From Pseudo-nitzschia pungens (Eukaryota; Bacillariophyta; Bacillariophyceae; Bacillariales; Bacillariaceae): DNA of 64,000 bases. The stretch is from contig CM074769.1 in the NCBI GenBank assembly GCA_037355855.1, positions 992,001-1,056,000 of the forward strand, in the 5' to 3' direction. The notes below the pieces were generated by a model. That model ran no database searches, had not been told where the DNA came from, and saw only the letters and a program-made list of their open reading frames with translations. Positions 19,049 to 30,839 of the stretch are shown piece after piece (positions within the stretch are counted from its first letter, which is position 1; the number at the start of each line of letters is the position of its first letter). Made by a program: the position numbers and the translations under genes.

Positions 19049-21018
19049 TTATTCTTTGATGCTTTCCACAACCGGAGTTGGTGTCTCTGGAGCGCTAGGA
19101 AGAACTTGAGTTTCCGTTGAGTCCTTTGTATCCTCTCCTTGTTTGGCCTCCCCTTCCGCTGTTGTTTCAGCTGGCTTGGGTGGTGCCGGTGGCGGTGCGG
19201 GAGGAGCTACCACTTTTCGCACCTTGTCAAACTGCAGTTTTGCGCCCGATCCGTTTCCTAACGACAATTCGAGGGCGCCTCGGACGTAAGGAAATACTAT
19301 CGTTTTGGTACTGTTCTTCATTTCCTTGGCATTCTCCCGGAGCTTGGCGGCATCGCCCCTCAATCCCGGTGTCATTACGGCACGCTCGTGCGCGTGAAGA
19401 ATGTTTTTGGTTTCCATCAGGAATTCTTTTTCCAAGGCTTCCCTGAGCTGTGAAAAGATGCCCGGCAGGAGACACCGACGCAATTCGTTGAGACCGGTCA
19501 GGCACGCATTTACCAGGCGTCCCAGCGGTGGTAGCGCCATGAGTTTTCGAGGTGGCGGCATCATGATGGTCGAAGAGGAACCACCTTCTTCGGTTTCTTC
19601 AGAGTCGGTGCCGGCTGCGCCGGAAACCGTAGTCACTACCGTCGACGAGAACAGGGGCGAGGCCACCCCAGCCTCGCGGCAGATTTTGAGCGTTTCGGCT
19701 AGTTGGTTGGTTCCATCTTTCCAGTGACTCGTAACAATGGCGAGCAGTCGCTGTTCGAACAAGGGCGGAAGCTGGGCAGTAAAGTCGGCACCCAATCGTC
19801 CCATGCTGCCGGTGAAAAAGATGCAAGCATCCAAGGCATCCCGGAGCGAGCCGGATTCGTCCATGAGTTGGAGTTGCGGAGAAAGAATTTTCAGAAAGGA
19901 ATGAATCCGCCGGGTTGTCCACATGCTCAACAAGGATATCGAAACTTGGTGGTTTTCGTTGCTGTTGCTACTAGATGACACGGTGCCATTGGAAGTGTAT
20001 GAGCTTTGTTGGGCGCGAAAGATTGCATTGAACTGGGTCGCGATTTCAAACATTCTGATACCGACATGGATGCGGACGGATTGGAGACAATGTTTCGTTA
20101 CAGATTTGAAATTATGTATCAAGATGGATATTAAATCAGTATGAAAAAACACAATTCTCGTTCAAATTCCTAACTGCACTCGGATTCAGACAATTTCTCT
20201 CACCTGGTTCGATAGCGCTCGATTGTATCCAGCAACTGTTCGGATGTGGAATGCGACAGCACCGCTTTGGAGTTACTTGCATTTCGCGATGTGCTCGTTG
20301 CGTAGCTCGCAGCCGACGACACGGCGGTTGTGGGTTGATCCAGCCAAACATCGCGTGCCTCCAAAAAGTCCACCTGCAAGGATAGTTCCATGGCGGCAAA
20401 CACACGTTCCACGTTGGATTTTTCACCGGATTGGAGCCTCTCTAGGTCGATCGAATTCAGTCGGCGCAGCGCCGTGACAATTTCCAAACACTCTGGCATG
20501 GTCACCTGGTTTTTGAGGGAATGCAAAAGGTATCGCCGCAAATCCGACTGCCGGGATCGAACCTGTGCAATGACTTTTAGGACTACCTGATTCTTTTCCG
20601 TGTGGCGTCGTTCCAACGTGTTCGCAAACGCGGCGATGCTCAGGGCCTCCTCGTACAGGTTTGATCTCACACACGCATCCATCAGAGACGGTAATTCCAA
20701 GAGTTCCAACAAACTCGAATGCTGCAGGAGGGTCCGGCGTCTCACCCGATGTTTTTCCGACAGAGCCGCGAGTGAATTCTCGCGCGCTCGACCTGGACCC
20801 TCTTCTTCTTCCTGCTCTAGGGCTTCCTGCGTCGAAGCAACAATAGATTCCACGGATTGCACGGTGGTTAACAGCTCCTCCAGGGATACCTCGAGAGCGC
20901 GGCCCCGTCGTTCTACGCTCACGAAAGTCCCGGCGTGGGAAGCGCAGAGCGATTGAAGCTCTTCTTCCGCGGCTTCCAATCCGGCCTTGGCTGCAACGCG
21001 TTCGTCGACGTCCGCCAT
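19049..21018 (-). CDS. COG8: Conserved oligomeric Golgi complex subunit 8 (two exons: 20204-21018 and 19049-20054)
   Basis: 606 aa after splicing. COG8 is part of the eight-subunit COG tether that captures intra-Golgi retrograde vesicles. The ATG at 21016-21018 begins MADVDERVAAK; the frame runs further upstream only through a TTG. The Dor1 signature is clear: QHSSLLELLELPSLMDAC then YEEALSIAAF (about residues 115-155), followed by FLEARDVWLDQ. The splice joins DTIERYRT-R-MFEIATQFNAIF, which aligns without gaps to the equivalent TIE...LFDIITQYRAIF segment of known COG8 proteins. The C-terminal 60 residues are Pro/Glu/Thr-rich (APPAPPPAPPKPAE), a disordered tail. Confidence 0.9.
20055..20203 (-). 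other. Spliceosomal intron in COG8
   Basis: 149 bp. Donor AACCAG^GTGAGA, acceptor GGTATCAG^AATG, phase 2. Other AG sites closer to the donor would give introns of about 40 bp and insert residues not found in the family. Confidence 0.8.
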
Positions 21019-21392
21019 TATTGGTGCGCAATTGGTCAACGGGCAAGTAGGACTTTTGGAATAGTAGTTGCAGTTGTCGTTGTTCCGGTACAGTAGCGAC
21101 ACGTCGTCCAACTAGCTGCGATGGTGTAAGAGCAACTTTTTTTGTCATGCAGGTGGTGCACCCGTTGTTCGAGTATTCCACATTACACTCCGGTGTCTTC
21201 GGTCATCGATCCAAATTATTCGTCCTCGAAGGATGAGAGGAGTTGAGAATTGGATATTCGAGAAAGGAGCGCGATTGAAAATTTTGCTACAAATCAGAAT
21301 TTCCTCTTGACCCCATCTTTTACATTCAAAACAGGTAGACAACTATGAATAACGAGTAAGTTAACCTTAATCTTACCGTAACTTATTTACCT

Positions 21393-21480
21393 TACGAAGT
21401 ACGAAGTACATTATTACCATTAAGTTACTTTTACTACATTGTATCGTAACTTTACTCGTAAGATTACTTCGTACTTCGTA
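21393..21480. repeat. Inverted repeat made of TACTTCGTA units
   Basis: Left arm TACGAAGTACGAAGTA at 21393-21408 is the perfect reverse complement of the right arm at 21465-21480. The spacer is 56 bp. The same 16-mer arm appears at 29322-29337. Confidence 0.75.
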
Positions 21481-21707
21481 TTTTGTTTGTGCAAATTGGA
21501 AAGACTACTACGGTAAACCTTACGGTAGCAGTACGAGTACAGAACGTAATTCGTGCCGTACTTTCAACTTACATGCGCACACAGTTACTTAGACATGTAA
21601 GACAGCATTTATTCATACAATGTGTAGGCATGGAAAGATTTTTCAATGCTCTTACCAACTTCTGGACTTTGAAGTTGCACTAGGAAAAATGAGCCCACAG
21701 GAAGAAG

Positions 21708-21959
21708 TTACGATTCTGGTGGTGCTGATCGATTTCGCAAAAATGATTCTGCCAGCAACACGAACAGGATTGCAGCAAATATTACGGTACCTGCTACAAG
21801 TTCCTATTGTTCTTCTGAGCATTGCTTGTTCTGATTTTGATTCATTCCTGGTTATTTTGAATACCGGATTGGTTTCAATCAATCCATCCTTTTTGAAAGT
21901 AGGTAAGTTACTTTTTTGTCGCAATTCACATAACTTACCGTGCTTTTTCTTCGGCTCAT
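21708..21959 (-). CDS. Possible 38-aa membrane microprotein (exons 21939-21959 and 21708-21803)
   Basis: Hypothetical. The first exon would be seven codons starting at an ATG in a GCCGCCATCATG context and ending at a consensus donor, ACG^GTAAGT. An intron of 135 bp (21804-21938), the same size as the other introns here, ends at ACAATAG. The second exon reads ELVAGTVIFAAILFVLLAES and then a short Arg/Pro-rich tail and TAA. The product would be a single transmembrane helix with short ends. I recognise no family. The evidence is the fit of splice sites, intron length and a clean hydrophobic helix only. Confidence 0.25.
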
Positions 21960-22809
21960 GATGGCGGCGAGAAGTTTTGCACATTGGGCTTATTCTTTCT
22001 GTTTCGGCATTCTTCCGATTCACATTCTCAAATGAATTGCGAATGGGTCGTAAAAGTACTTACAAGGTACGGTAGTAATTTTTTACAGAAAAGGTCAGTC
22101 TACTTCAGTTTTTATCGTTCAAAATCGTAATCAGATGCTGTAAAATCATTCATTACGAAGCAACTTACTGTACTTTCTATCACTTGGCTCCGGAACAAAA
22201 GAAATACTTCTCTCACTTCGTAATAATAATAACACGATTAAAATTGTTACACAAAAGAAAGGCCACTCACTGGTTCTTATTTCTGTTGAAAAGAAACCCC
22301 TTTCTTTTGTCGTGAGTCGATCCGTAGTATTGGATGATATTTTTTCTAATTAATACACTTTCAGTGCATCTGCACGAAACGATAAGTTGATACTTTCAAC
22401 TTCATGTTTCGCTATCTTCTTTTATATTTTGATTATACAGATCATATAAGTAGATGGTATGGGTACTTATACGTTATGACATTAAGAGATCTACGGAACA
22501 CGTACTCGTAGAAAAAGTACTGTACGCTTCCGTCCCAGAGAATCTTTCTCGGTTCCAAGTACAGGATCATTGGCTCGATGGAAACGCCATGAGCATCAGG
22601 AATGGCGGTTCGTGTCAATCGGGCCATGTTCGCTTGCTGCAGCTGATGCTAACGGTAATCTGAATGAAAGCTTAACTATTGTATTATACGAAGTAATTGC
22701 TGAGCACCCACGTATGAGCGCTCGGTTTACAACAGGTTATACTCTCAACAAAACACCATTACTGTTCACCCAATGAATTATATCGGGGTTGACGTCATAC
22801 GGCAAAAGA

Positions 22810-25266
22810 ATGGCTTCTCCTGCTACCTTGCGTGCTAACCACTTGGTATCTTCTTCCGCCCTCGATCCGAAGCTTAGTAGAAGAGATGCTTGTCGCCAAC
22901 ATGAGGGAAAGTCTCATTGGAACATCGATGTAAATGCTGCACACGGAGCCAATCGCGGCAGCTTTTCACAGATCTATTGCAGTCAGAGAAATGCGGAGAA
23001 TACCCCGGGGAATGATGATGACACGGAACGAAAGAATGCCGCTTCAGTTTCTCCCGCGACTACCATTTCTTGGAGCAGTGACAGCAACGAAGACTTCGAT
23101 GATGTGAACCCAATTGATATCAATGACTCGGGCGAGGCCGACCGCAGTCAAGTCATTCCAATGATCAGCGAGCATTCTATCAGAGAAATATCGATCGGTC
23201 TTGGAAGTTTTGATGAACTACCATTGAGCAACTCGGGCAAGATTCAAAAACAGGGGAGTTGTGACAGTGCTGCTATCAATGACGGACAAGATTGGGCGAA
23301 AAAGATTTCATGCGTTGCAGATAGCAGTGGCAATTTGGTTGAAGATATCGATGGCGACAATTCGTCCACGAGCAGCATAACTACAATTATTGATAGCGAA
23401 CATAGTTCTCTTGCTGATCCAGTGGATTTGGGTGACGACCTCGATAATCTCTTTGATCCCAAAGTCGAAAGAGATAACTCATCAAATAATGACTATGAAT
23501 TGAGCAATACGGGCCCTCTTCAAAGAAGAACAAGTGATTTATTCGTGAAAAGTAAGTCGAACATTGTGAACGACAACAACAATGTAACGGGCATTCCATC
23601 CAACAAGTCCCAGAAGAGGGGACCCAAAACATCAAAGATCAACCCAATGACGGGAAAAAAAGCATTGACGGATGACATGCAAGAATGGAGGAAATCAATG
23701 ACCAAGTCGTACAAGAAGAAAAAGGGGAAAACACAACTGTGCCTGCCGCGACGCTGCATTCGTACCCCCTACGAAGGGGGTCCAGTGTCAGAGCCCAGGA
23801 AGTGTTAGCAACGACTCTGTTAGACTCAAACTTGAGCGATCCAGGTATCAAAAAATGCCGTTTGCTTCGAGACATTGCACCGTACAATCGTCCCGGAATG
23901 AAAAATAATTACGGGTGCGGTTTCGCATTGGTGGAGGACGAGACACGAACTGCAATGCAACAATGACTGGTCGCCAAAAAGGACTGAAACAAAGATAATT
24001 TCCCATGACAACGACAGCCATAAAGACCACAGTACAATGAGTGCCACCTAAGGTAGTGAAGAAGAGCAATGCTTCGAAGATAAGGATTGGTGAACTCAAG
24101 AAACTAGCATCCCACAACGCCCCAGGGCTAAAAACAATGGACGATAATTTCTTGGGTCGTATCTCACCAAGAGACGTTGAGAATGACCACTGGCATTGTC
24201 GCCAAGTAATGAAATTCTTCCCACCGGTGCTGCCGAGCACTCGATGAAACGGTCCAAGCGAAAGAGAAGCCATCCCTTTTGGCCTGATGTGGAACTCACG
24301 GAAGTGAAATCGGTTCAGAGTAATAGTTGGAGGAAAGGTATTTATTCCTGCGAACGAGAAGACCGACCGATTGATATTTGAATGTCAATCCGGAATCGGA
24401 TCATCAGCTACGAGCTCGTCATTGCGGAAGAAAAACATGGAGTATAATCTATCACAATCAAATGTAGCTGGAAGGCGACAAAGGTCGACACAAAAACGAT
24501 CGAAGAAAGCAAAGACAGTTTCGAAGCAACCGCGTCGTAAACGGAAAGCGGACTGTATTGAAACCCTTTCCATTAGAATAGCGAAGAAGTTCTGGTTCAA
24601 TCCATCAGGGACGGCAAGGCCGGGAATGGCTGAAAACATATTTTGGGACGGTAGTGAGCAAACGAGAAGTCAGAGCATCCAATGGAACCTCTATATCGCT
24701 TGTGGCATGTCGTGTATGATGACGGAGACGAAGAAGACTTTGACGAAGTGGAAGTACCATCGAGCGTTGGATCTATACAAGGATTCAGACGACAACTATG
24801 ACGTACGAAACACCGATGCAATCGGAAGAGAAACAGATGGATCCAAAGTTGAGTGATGACAAGGAACAACAAAAGAACCCTGAGTTCACTGCCGACTCGA
24901 AACAATTGTCCCAATCATCACACGAAACCAAGGAGAACTTGCTACAAATCGATGGGCAATTAACGACTGAGAATGGATCGCTATTTCCGAAAAGAAACAG
25001 TGCATGCTGAAATGATAACGAGGAAAAATTCGGATTCTGTGAAGAGAAGATCGGGCAGGAAAATAGATCGCAGACGATCTGCCAAGAGAAAAGTCGATGC
25101 GTCAAAGAGACTACAGCATTCGAACGAAACGGAAGAGAATCCGGACAGACCTCAATTTAGGCAACAACCGTGCAACCTTTCTTGTGAAGTGGTCGATCTC
25201 GCAAAAGAATCCACAAGCGATGACAGCTCGGTACAAGTTGTAGACGTTGTCGACCTTTCAAGTTAA
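22810..25266 (+). pseudogene. Decayed gene: Ser/Asp-rich protein with a Tudor-like remnant
   Basis: A 2.4-kb stretch where coding-like sequence jumps between frames. The first frame (ATG 22810, to 23808) is 332 aa, Ser/Asn/Asp-rich, with a basic end. Coding character then moves to another frame at about 23730-23966 (ATLLDSNLSDPG...), stops, and resumes at about 24041-24247, 24371-24650 and 24850-25266 (basic, Lys/Arg-rich pieces). Near 24640-24770 one frame gives YFGTVVSKREVRASNG and, one base out of phase, LYRLWHVVYDDGDEEDFDEV follows. Together these look like a Tudor-like barrel of the type FGTV...V-Y-DGD-EE found in many diatom nuclear proteins. Several frame breaks and internal stops argue for a pseudogene, although unrecognised introns or base-call errors could contribute. 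Confidence 0.45.
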
Positions 25267-25851
25267 CTACTTCTAGCGCTGAACCACCATCGACCAGAAA
25301 CGGATCATGAGAAACGCACCGATTTCTCTTCAAACTTTTTCTGCGAGATGTAATTATGCGATTACGAAATACGTACCGGTAGTAACTTACTCGAAGTACA
25401 AGAAGTATTTTTTTTCCAAATTCCTGCCGATAAGGTTACTACCGGTAGTACCTAAGGTTACCGCACGTGGTACTCACATGCAGACCCATGATCTTTTTGT
25501 TTCGTACAGGGGACGTTGTAACTCACTTTCGCATCATAGATACTCTACATAGATATTAAAAGTATTAATAATGGTTTTGAGAAAAGCCCTTAAAATCGTT
25601 CATACGATACCGGTAAGGTTATTGATCCGTCCATCAACCATCATCCGTCATGAAACTTGTTGTATCAAAATCAAAACTAGACTACGAGTTCGGAGACGTA
25701 CGAAGACAGTGATATCATCATCAATCATCGACCAGTTTTCTTTTCTTCTTTGAAGGAATGCTTCTATCGAATCGGTCGAAGGAAAGTGATAAAGTGCTAG
25801 TATCTACTACACATCCGATAAATCTTGGATCAATTGACACGCGTGTAACGA
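25267..25851. other. Intergenic region with TACCGGTA motifs
   Basis: 585 bp without a supported gene. It contains GTACCGGTAGTAACTTAC near 25372, GGTTACTACCGGTAGTACC near 25434 and TACCGGTAAGG near 25608, and is probably the promoter region of the pseudouridine synthase. Confidence 0.5.
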
Positions 25852-26744
25852 ATGAATCAACGACGACTCGGACGGTGCTTGACCGTCTTTTTCAGCGTGG
25901 TTCTGGTGTTCGTGAGCTCCCTTTCCAATCTACAGACGAAAAAGCAAAGGCCTCGCATTCCAATACTGCAGTATCACGACGGTTGGGTTTGCGTTAACAA
26001 ACCGAGTGGGATCACGGTGCACCGAGGACACTGGGACTCCCAAGCACACCGCTGTTCTGACCACGACGGTCAAGCGCCAGCTAGCTCGGAAGGTGTTTCC
26101 CGTCCACAGATTGGACCACCGAACTTCGGGCGCGATGCTCTTTGCCTTTGACTCGGCAACGGCCGGCGTGTTGCACGATGCAGCAATCCGAGAGGGCCGA
26201 AAGAAATACATCGCGCTGGTTCGCTGGAGAATGGACGAGAGGAAGCGAAGAAAGCGAGCCCTTCTTCATCGTCGACAAGCCGCTCGAGGTCAAGGGGATC
26301 ACAAAGGATGCGGTCACGAAATTCACGCCGCTGGGGACGACGCGCGGAGAAACGACGAACGATCGGTGCTCGTTGTTGCTGTGCGAACCGCTCACGGGAC
26401 GGACGCACCAGATACGGCGGCATTTGTTTTCCATCGGCCATCCCATCATCGGGGATTCCCAGCACGGGGACAACGCTTTCAATCGGTGGTGGAGGAAACA
26501 CCGATCACTGAATCGGCTCGCTCTCCACTGCTGGATCATCGATTTCGAATTGAAGGGGGTCTCGCACGAATGCTTGGCGCCCCTGTCGCCAAATCTCAAG
26601 GGCGTGTTGGAGCGCCTTCCCCTGTGGGAAGAATCCCTTCGGAGCGAACCCCGATTGGCATTGGATCCCGTGGACAAAATCGATGGCACCCATGGAAGAA
26701 GCTATAAACGGCGACGGGATAGTGAAGGGGATGCGCAAAAGTGA
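25852..26744 (+). CDS. RluA/TruC-type pseudouridine synthase, frame-broken
   Basis: The enzyme isomerises uridine to pseudouridine in tRNA or rRNA. The ATG at 25852 opens a signal-like hydrophobic N-terminus, then the family entry WVCVNKPSGITVHRGHW. Around 26030 the coding frame moves by one base to give HTAVLTTTVKRQLARKVFPVHRLDHRTSG, which contains the catalytic Asp motif HRLDxxTSG. Around 26230 it moves again, to FFIVDKPLEVKG, LTGRTHQIRRHLFSIGHPIIGD and the C-terminal end at 26744. TruC proteins carry the same RTHQIRRH and HPIIGD motifs. The total, about 297 codons, is normal for the family once the two one-base shifts are allowed for. Either the consensus has indel errors or the gene is newly broken; every conserved motif survives, which favours errors. 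Confidence 0.75.
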
Positions 26745-27546
26745 GATAGTGCGAAAAGAGGGAAGCTGCGGAGATCGATGTAGGTGATGGAAAACCGGTG
26801 GTCGTTGCGTTCTAAGAATGCAGAAAGCAAGCCTCATGGAAAAGCAAGCACACGGTTTTGATGTTAACACGGAGCTATTGGGTTTCAAAAAGTGCTCAAA
26901 AGAGTAGAGAATTGCAATTGGTGTCAGTTCTCAGCGAAACAGAACCAAAAGAAACAAGCTGCAAAAATCCATAGCTGAATGTATTCTTGAAGTTGTTGAC
27001 TACTACTATCAACGAAAATTGCACAGGAGAATGAAATCTTTAAAAATAATTTTCTACATTGATCTGAGTTGAATGCAATAGTTTAGCATCTAAAGTTGTC
27101 GATTTTCTTCATTAAAAAAGTGATTGCTCAAAGTTGAAACAATTGAAAAAATAATAATAAAAGTAGTAACATTGGTGTTTAGTGTCTTCCACACTTCTTG
27201 TATTGTTCTTCCATTGTTTGTACTTCTGTTTTCAACTCTGGATCCTTAGTCCCGTTTGGTGTTTTCAATCGTGCCCTCCACTCATTTCACATTCCTTTCA
27301 CATTAGTCCATCAACCAACGACGTTCTTGACTCGTAACTCCTGAGTTGCGGCAAGGAACGCAGAGTGTAGTACGATCGAGCCTATTTTGACAACTAGTGT
27401 CGTCATTTACGTTGCATCGATTCATTATTTGTTTTCCTCTTGAACTTCAGTTCCTCATCTCCGTTGTGCAATAGTGAGGAGTTCATGCCGTATCATCTCA
27501 TGTACGCGACAGGCTTCTTCCTCCTCGAAGACATAGTGTGGTTCAG
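26745..27546. other. AT-rich intergenic region
   Basis: About 800 bp between the pseudouridine synthase and the dihydrouridine synthase. I see no gene and no strong repeat. It should include a 3' UTR and the next promoter. Confidence 0.4.
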
Positions 27547-28965
27547 ATGGCTCTGTGTTTCAACCAACATCCATCGATTGTGTCGATTGCGTCATCGCTA
27601 ACAATACTATTCCTATGGTGCTGGAAGTTGGTCATTCGAGCAGGGGCGTACGACGCGTCATCGCCCCCTCCCAAAACACAATTCCACAGTTGCGCCGATG
27701 CAGTGCTACACGAACGCACAAACGCGAAAACTCTTCATCTGCTCTCGCCGTCGTCCATCAAATGGACCGAGATGGAAAAACTGGATGACATTTTCCCGAG
27801 AGCGGAATCCGTCGAGTTTTTGTCGGAAGCACTGGAAAAACGGTTGGGATCTCCTGCAGACCCCAGCGACAAGGACAACCTCGTCTTGCAACTCGGAACC
27901 AACGATCCCAACCGGCTGCAAACATGCGTCGAGCACACCGCCAAACTCTACGACAACCTCCGCGAGATCAACCTAAATTGCGGCTGTCCCGCGATCGAAT
28001 CCGGGGGAGCATCGACCTACGGAGCCAGCCTGATGAAAGATGCCCGATTGACGGGACAGCTGGTGGCATCCGCGCGCAAGGGACTGGAAGGATCCCCCGC
28101 AACCGGCGGCATCGGTCCGAGGGTCTCGGTGAAATGCCGCATCGGCGTCTTTGACACCGACAACGACATGAGACCGCTGACCGAGAGCGACCACGAATAC
28201 CTCACGGACTACATCTCGACCATTCACGAGCAGGGTGCGAACCACGTCATCCTGCACGCGAGACCGGCCGTCTTGTCCGGGTTGAGTCCGGTGAAGAACC
28301 GAATCGTACCGACACTGGATCACGGGTTTGTGGAAAGGATTGCGTCGGAGTTCGAGGGCAAGGTGGACATAACACTGAACGGTAGGCATCACGACGCTGG
28401 ATCGATTGCGTTCCTTCCGAAAACGGCTCCCAAAGCGACGACGCGAGTCCCGATCTCGAGTTACATGGCGGGGCGATGGTGCTTGCGAAGGCCTCTGGAC
28501 CTGATCGGCGTTAGAAGGCGCTGCTGGCGGGAGAGGAAATGCCGGATTCGTCTTCCTCGTTGATTCGGAATGCAATCGAGCGCTACGTAGACGACGCCAT
28601 CCGAATCGGAAGCTTCCTCATCGTTTTCGAGGTACAAACCGACCGTCGCAGAGCTGTGCCTGCCGTTGTTTCTGATCACCGAGCAACTCCGTGACGACTA
28701 CGACTACGACGAGATCGACGACGAGGATCCCATCGCATCAACGACTGCAGCTCCGGTACTCTCCTACGACGAAATGGAATCGGCCTACGACGTGCTGCAG
28801 GAAGGAGTCGCGCAGATAGAGGATTTGTTTGGCAAGGGAAAGAAAAAGACGACGAAGAAACCATCCAAAGGCAGTGTAAATTTCAAGCGACTCTCGTCTT
28901 CGTTCAAATCGATGGTGGGGACAAAGGTAGCAAACAAGTGGAAGCGCAACAGAGCCGAATTATAG
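27547..28965 (+). CDS. tRNA-dihydrouridine synthase (DusA-like), frame-broken
   Basis: An FMN enzyme that reduces uridine to dihydrouridine in tRNA. An N-terminal hydrophobic segment (TILFLWCWKLVI) suggests organelle targeting. The FMN-binding entry VAPMQCYTN lies in a second frame near 27690. The frame then returns for LLSPSSIKWTEMEKLDDIF, LVLQLGTNDP, the catalytic-Cys motif INLNCGCPAIESGG (near 27980), VSVKCRIGVFD, ILHARPAVLSGLSPVKNR and DITLNG (near 28380). After 28380 the frame changes at least twice more (GITTLDRLRS, then HGGAMVLAKAS, then ALLAGEE...IERYVDDAIRIGSF) and ends in another frame with a basic tail, ...KVANKWKRNRAEL, at 28965. All DUS motifs are present, in four or more frame segments. 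Indel errors are more likely than four fresh mutations. Confidence 0.72.
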
Positions 28966-29774
28966 CTATGGTCACAGTCCAATCTATTGGGGGAGTAGTA
29001 ATCAAGGTCAAAGCCAATGCAGATGAAAAAGGGGTTGTATTCTAGGACTATCATTATTGGATTCAAACATCTCTTTCAGCAATAGCAGGAGCATGAGGAT
29101 TCCATGAATTTTGGAATCAGCACATTTGTTGAACGTCTGCATCAAGTAGGTACTAGCATTTCCAAGTGTTGACTAACTTGTGAAGACGCACTTGTGTTCA
29201 GGCTCCCAACACCATTTAGAATGCGTTCGTCCTGTAATAGCGGCACTAGCAGCCGTGACAGTAATGAACTGGACTACTAAATTGGAAATCCGTGTCAAGC
29301 TTTTAAGATTACAGATTACGGTACTTCGTACTTCGTATCAATTACGAAGTAGTACGAAGTACTTCGTAAGATTACTGTACCTGTAACCTTACGCGTATGT
29401 CATCGTAGTGATTAATCTCAAACAACATGTAACGTACGGTAACCTTAAAAAAGGTTAAGTCTTACCGGTACATTCTCAATTCGACCATCTCCCGAAAAAT
29501 CTTTCGAACACTAATTCTGTCTTTCAAAATATCTTTCTGGAGCACATTCGAACATCAAAATAACAAAAACAAAACACTTCCATCATGGTCCGTTGGGGCC
29601 ATCACATCCACGAGTACAATTACTTGATCTGTACCGTACGTGCAGACTCGTATCGTACCCCGGGTACAGGTAAGATCTTACAACTTTGTACCAGCTGACA
29701 GTAAAGAATGACAACTGAATTCCTATCCGTCGCATTCTGATCATCTATTGCGTTCCCCGCGACGATCGATTTGA
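28966..29774. other. Intergenic region with TACTTCGTA hairpin
   Basis: About 800 bp; no gene seen. It carries the hairpin at 29322-29361 and further motif copies (CCTGTAACCTTACG near 29385, GGTAACCTTAAAAAAGG near 29440). Confidence 0.5.
29322..29361. repeat. Hairpin of TACTTCGTA units
   Basis: Left arm TACTTCGTACTTCGTA (29322-29337), right arm TACGAAGTAGTACGAAGTA (29343-29361), separated by 5 bases. The arms pair except for a small bulge. It uses the same unit as 21393-21480. Confidence 0.7.
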
Positions 29775-30839
29775 ATGCTGGGTTGGACGAACCTCTGCCG
29801 TATCGGATACGGAATTGGATGCTTCTATAGTAGCTACAAAGCAACGCAAACCATGATGAGTGCACCCACCGCCGATACTAGTACTAGCAATCAAAACAAG
29901 CGAGTGCTGTCCATCCAATCGCATGTGGTTCATGGATACGTGGGCAACAGGGCCGCCGTCTTTCCCCTCCAGCTCCTGGGATTCGACGTCGATTTCATCA
30001 ACTCGGTTCACTTTGCCTGCCACACGGGTTACGAACATTTTCCCCACGGACAGGTCATGAACGGAGACGAGCTCCGAACCGTCTTGGAGGGTCTCGAGGC
30101 AAACGGTTTGCTCGGAAGCGACGACGAAGACGAGAGCGCCAAGGGAGATGCCATCGGGTCCGTCCTCACGGGATACATCGGAAGCACCTCCTTTTTGGAG
30201 GTCGTTCTGGACGTTCTCGCCGGCGGTCCGAAAGCACAATCCCGGTGCGCTATTTGTTTGCGATCCGGTCCTCGGCGACGATGGCCGGTTTTACGTCCCC
30301 GCCGAGCTTGCGGAGGTGTACAAGAACGTGGTGATTCCAAAGGCCGACGTGGTGACGCCCAATCAGTTCGAGACGGAGCAGTTGACGGGGATCAAGGTCG
30401 AAAGCATTGCCGATGCCCGCAACGCCTGCGAAGCGCTGCACGCAATGGGACCCTCGGTTGTATTCATCACGAGCTGTGGTGTTCGCCGAAGAGGGCCGGG
30501 AACCGAGCGGCGAGGGCGAGGGACGGTTCGAACATCACGATCATCGCCTCGAAACAAAGCGGCGATCGGCAGGAACTATGGAGGATCGACTGCCCCAAGA
30601 TTCCCGGATCGTTCACCGGGACCGGAGACGTGACCGCGTCGCTGTTGTTGGGTCACCTGCAAAACCATCCCGATGACTTGCCGCTGGTTATGGAAAAGGT
30701 TATCAATACTATGTATTTGCTGATTCGACGAACTCACGAGGCCAAGGGGAAATCGGTGAGGTCCAAGGAGTTGCGATTGATCCAAAGCAAGGACATTATA
30801 GAGAATCCACCATCGGTATATAAAGCCACAAAACTCTAG
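29775..30839 (+). CDS. PDXK: Pyridoxal kinase, frame-broken
   Basis: Phosphorylates vitamin B6 vitamers with ATP to make pyridoxal phosphate. The family start RVLSIQSHVVHGYVGNRAA follows a 30-residue leader; ATGs at 29853 and 29856 are alternative starts closer to the family N-terminus. Then come INSVHFACHTGYEHFPHGQV and VLTGYIGSTSFLEVVLDVL in the first frame. Near 30230 the frame shifts to PGALFVCDPVLGDDGRFYVP, VTPNQFETEQLTG and VVFITS. Near 30475 it shifts again to VVFAEEGREPSGEGEG, and near 30530 it returns to the first frame for GSNITIIASKQ and FTGTGDVTASLLLGHL, which holds the catalytic Asp (GTGD). The length, about 325-354 aa, is normal. Three small shifts within 300 bp of otherwise perfect coding sequence point to consensus indels. 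Confidence 0.8.
   Translation: MLGWTNLCRIGYGIGCFYSSYKATQTMMSAPTADTSTSNQNKRVLSIQSHVVHGYVGNRAAVFPLQLLGFDVDFINSVHFACHTGYEHFPHGQVMNGDELRTVLEGLEANGLLGSDDEDESAKGDAIGSVLTGYIGSTSFLEVVLDVLAGGPKAQSRCAICLRSGPRRRWPVLRPRRACGGVQERGDSKGRRGDAQSVRDGAVDGDQGRKHCRCPQRLRSAARNGTLGCIHHELWCSPKRAGNRAARARDGSNITIIASKQSGDRQELWRIDCPKIPGSFTGTGDVTASLLLGHLQNHPDDLPLVMEKVINTMYLLIRRTHEAKGKSVRSKELRLIQSKDIIENPPSVYKATKL

Larger units (their letters stand above)
21019..22809. other. Intergenic region with hairpins and a possible tiny spliced gene
   Basis: About 1.8 kb of AT-rich DNA upstream of COG8. It holds the TACTTCGTA hairpin at 21393-21480, a possible two-exon microprotein at 21708-21959, and a small inverted repeat (ACAAAAGAAAGG / CCTTTCTTTTGT) at about 22251-22311. 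No other gene is supported. Confidence 0.5.

Noticed and set aside
20055..20165. Shorter COG8 intron ending near 20165
   Set aside because: It would give an intron of about 40 bp and insert some 35 residues absent from the family; the acceptor at 20055 gives a gap-free match.
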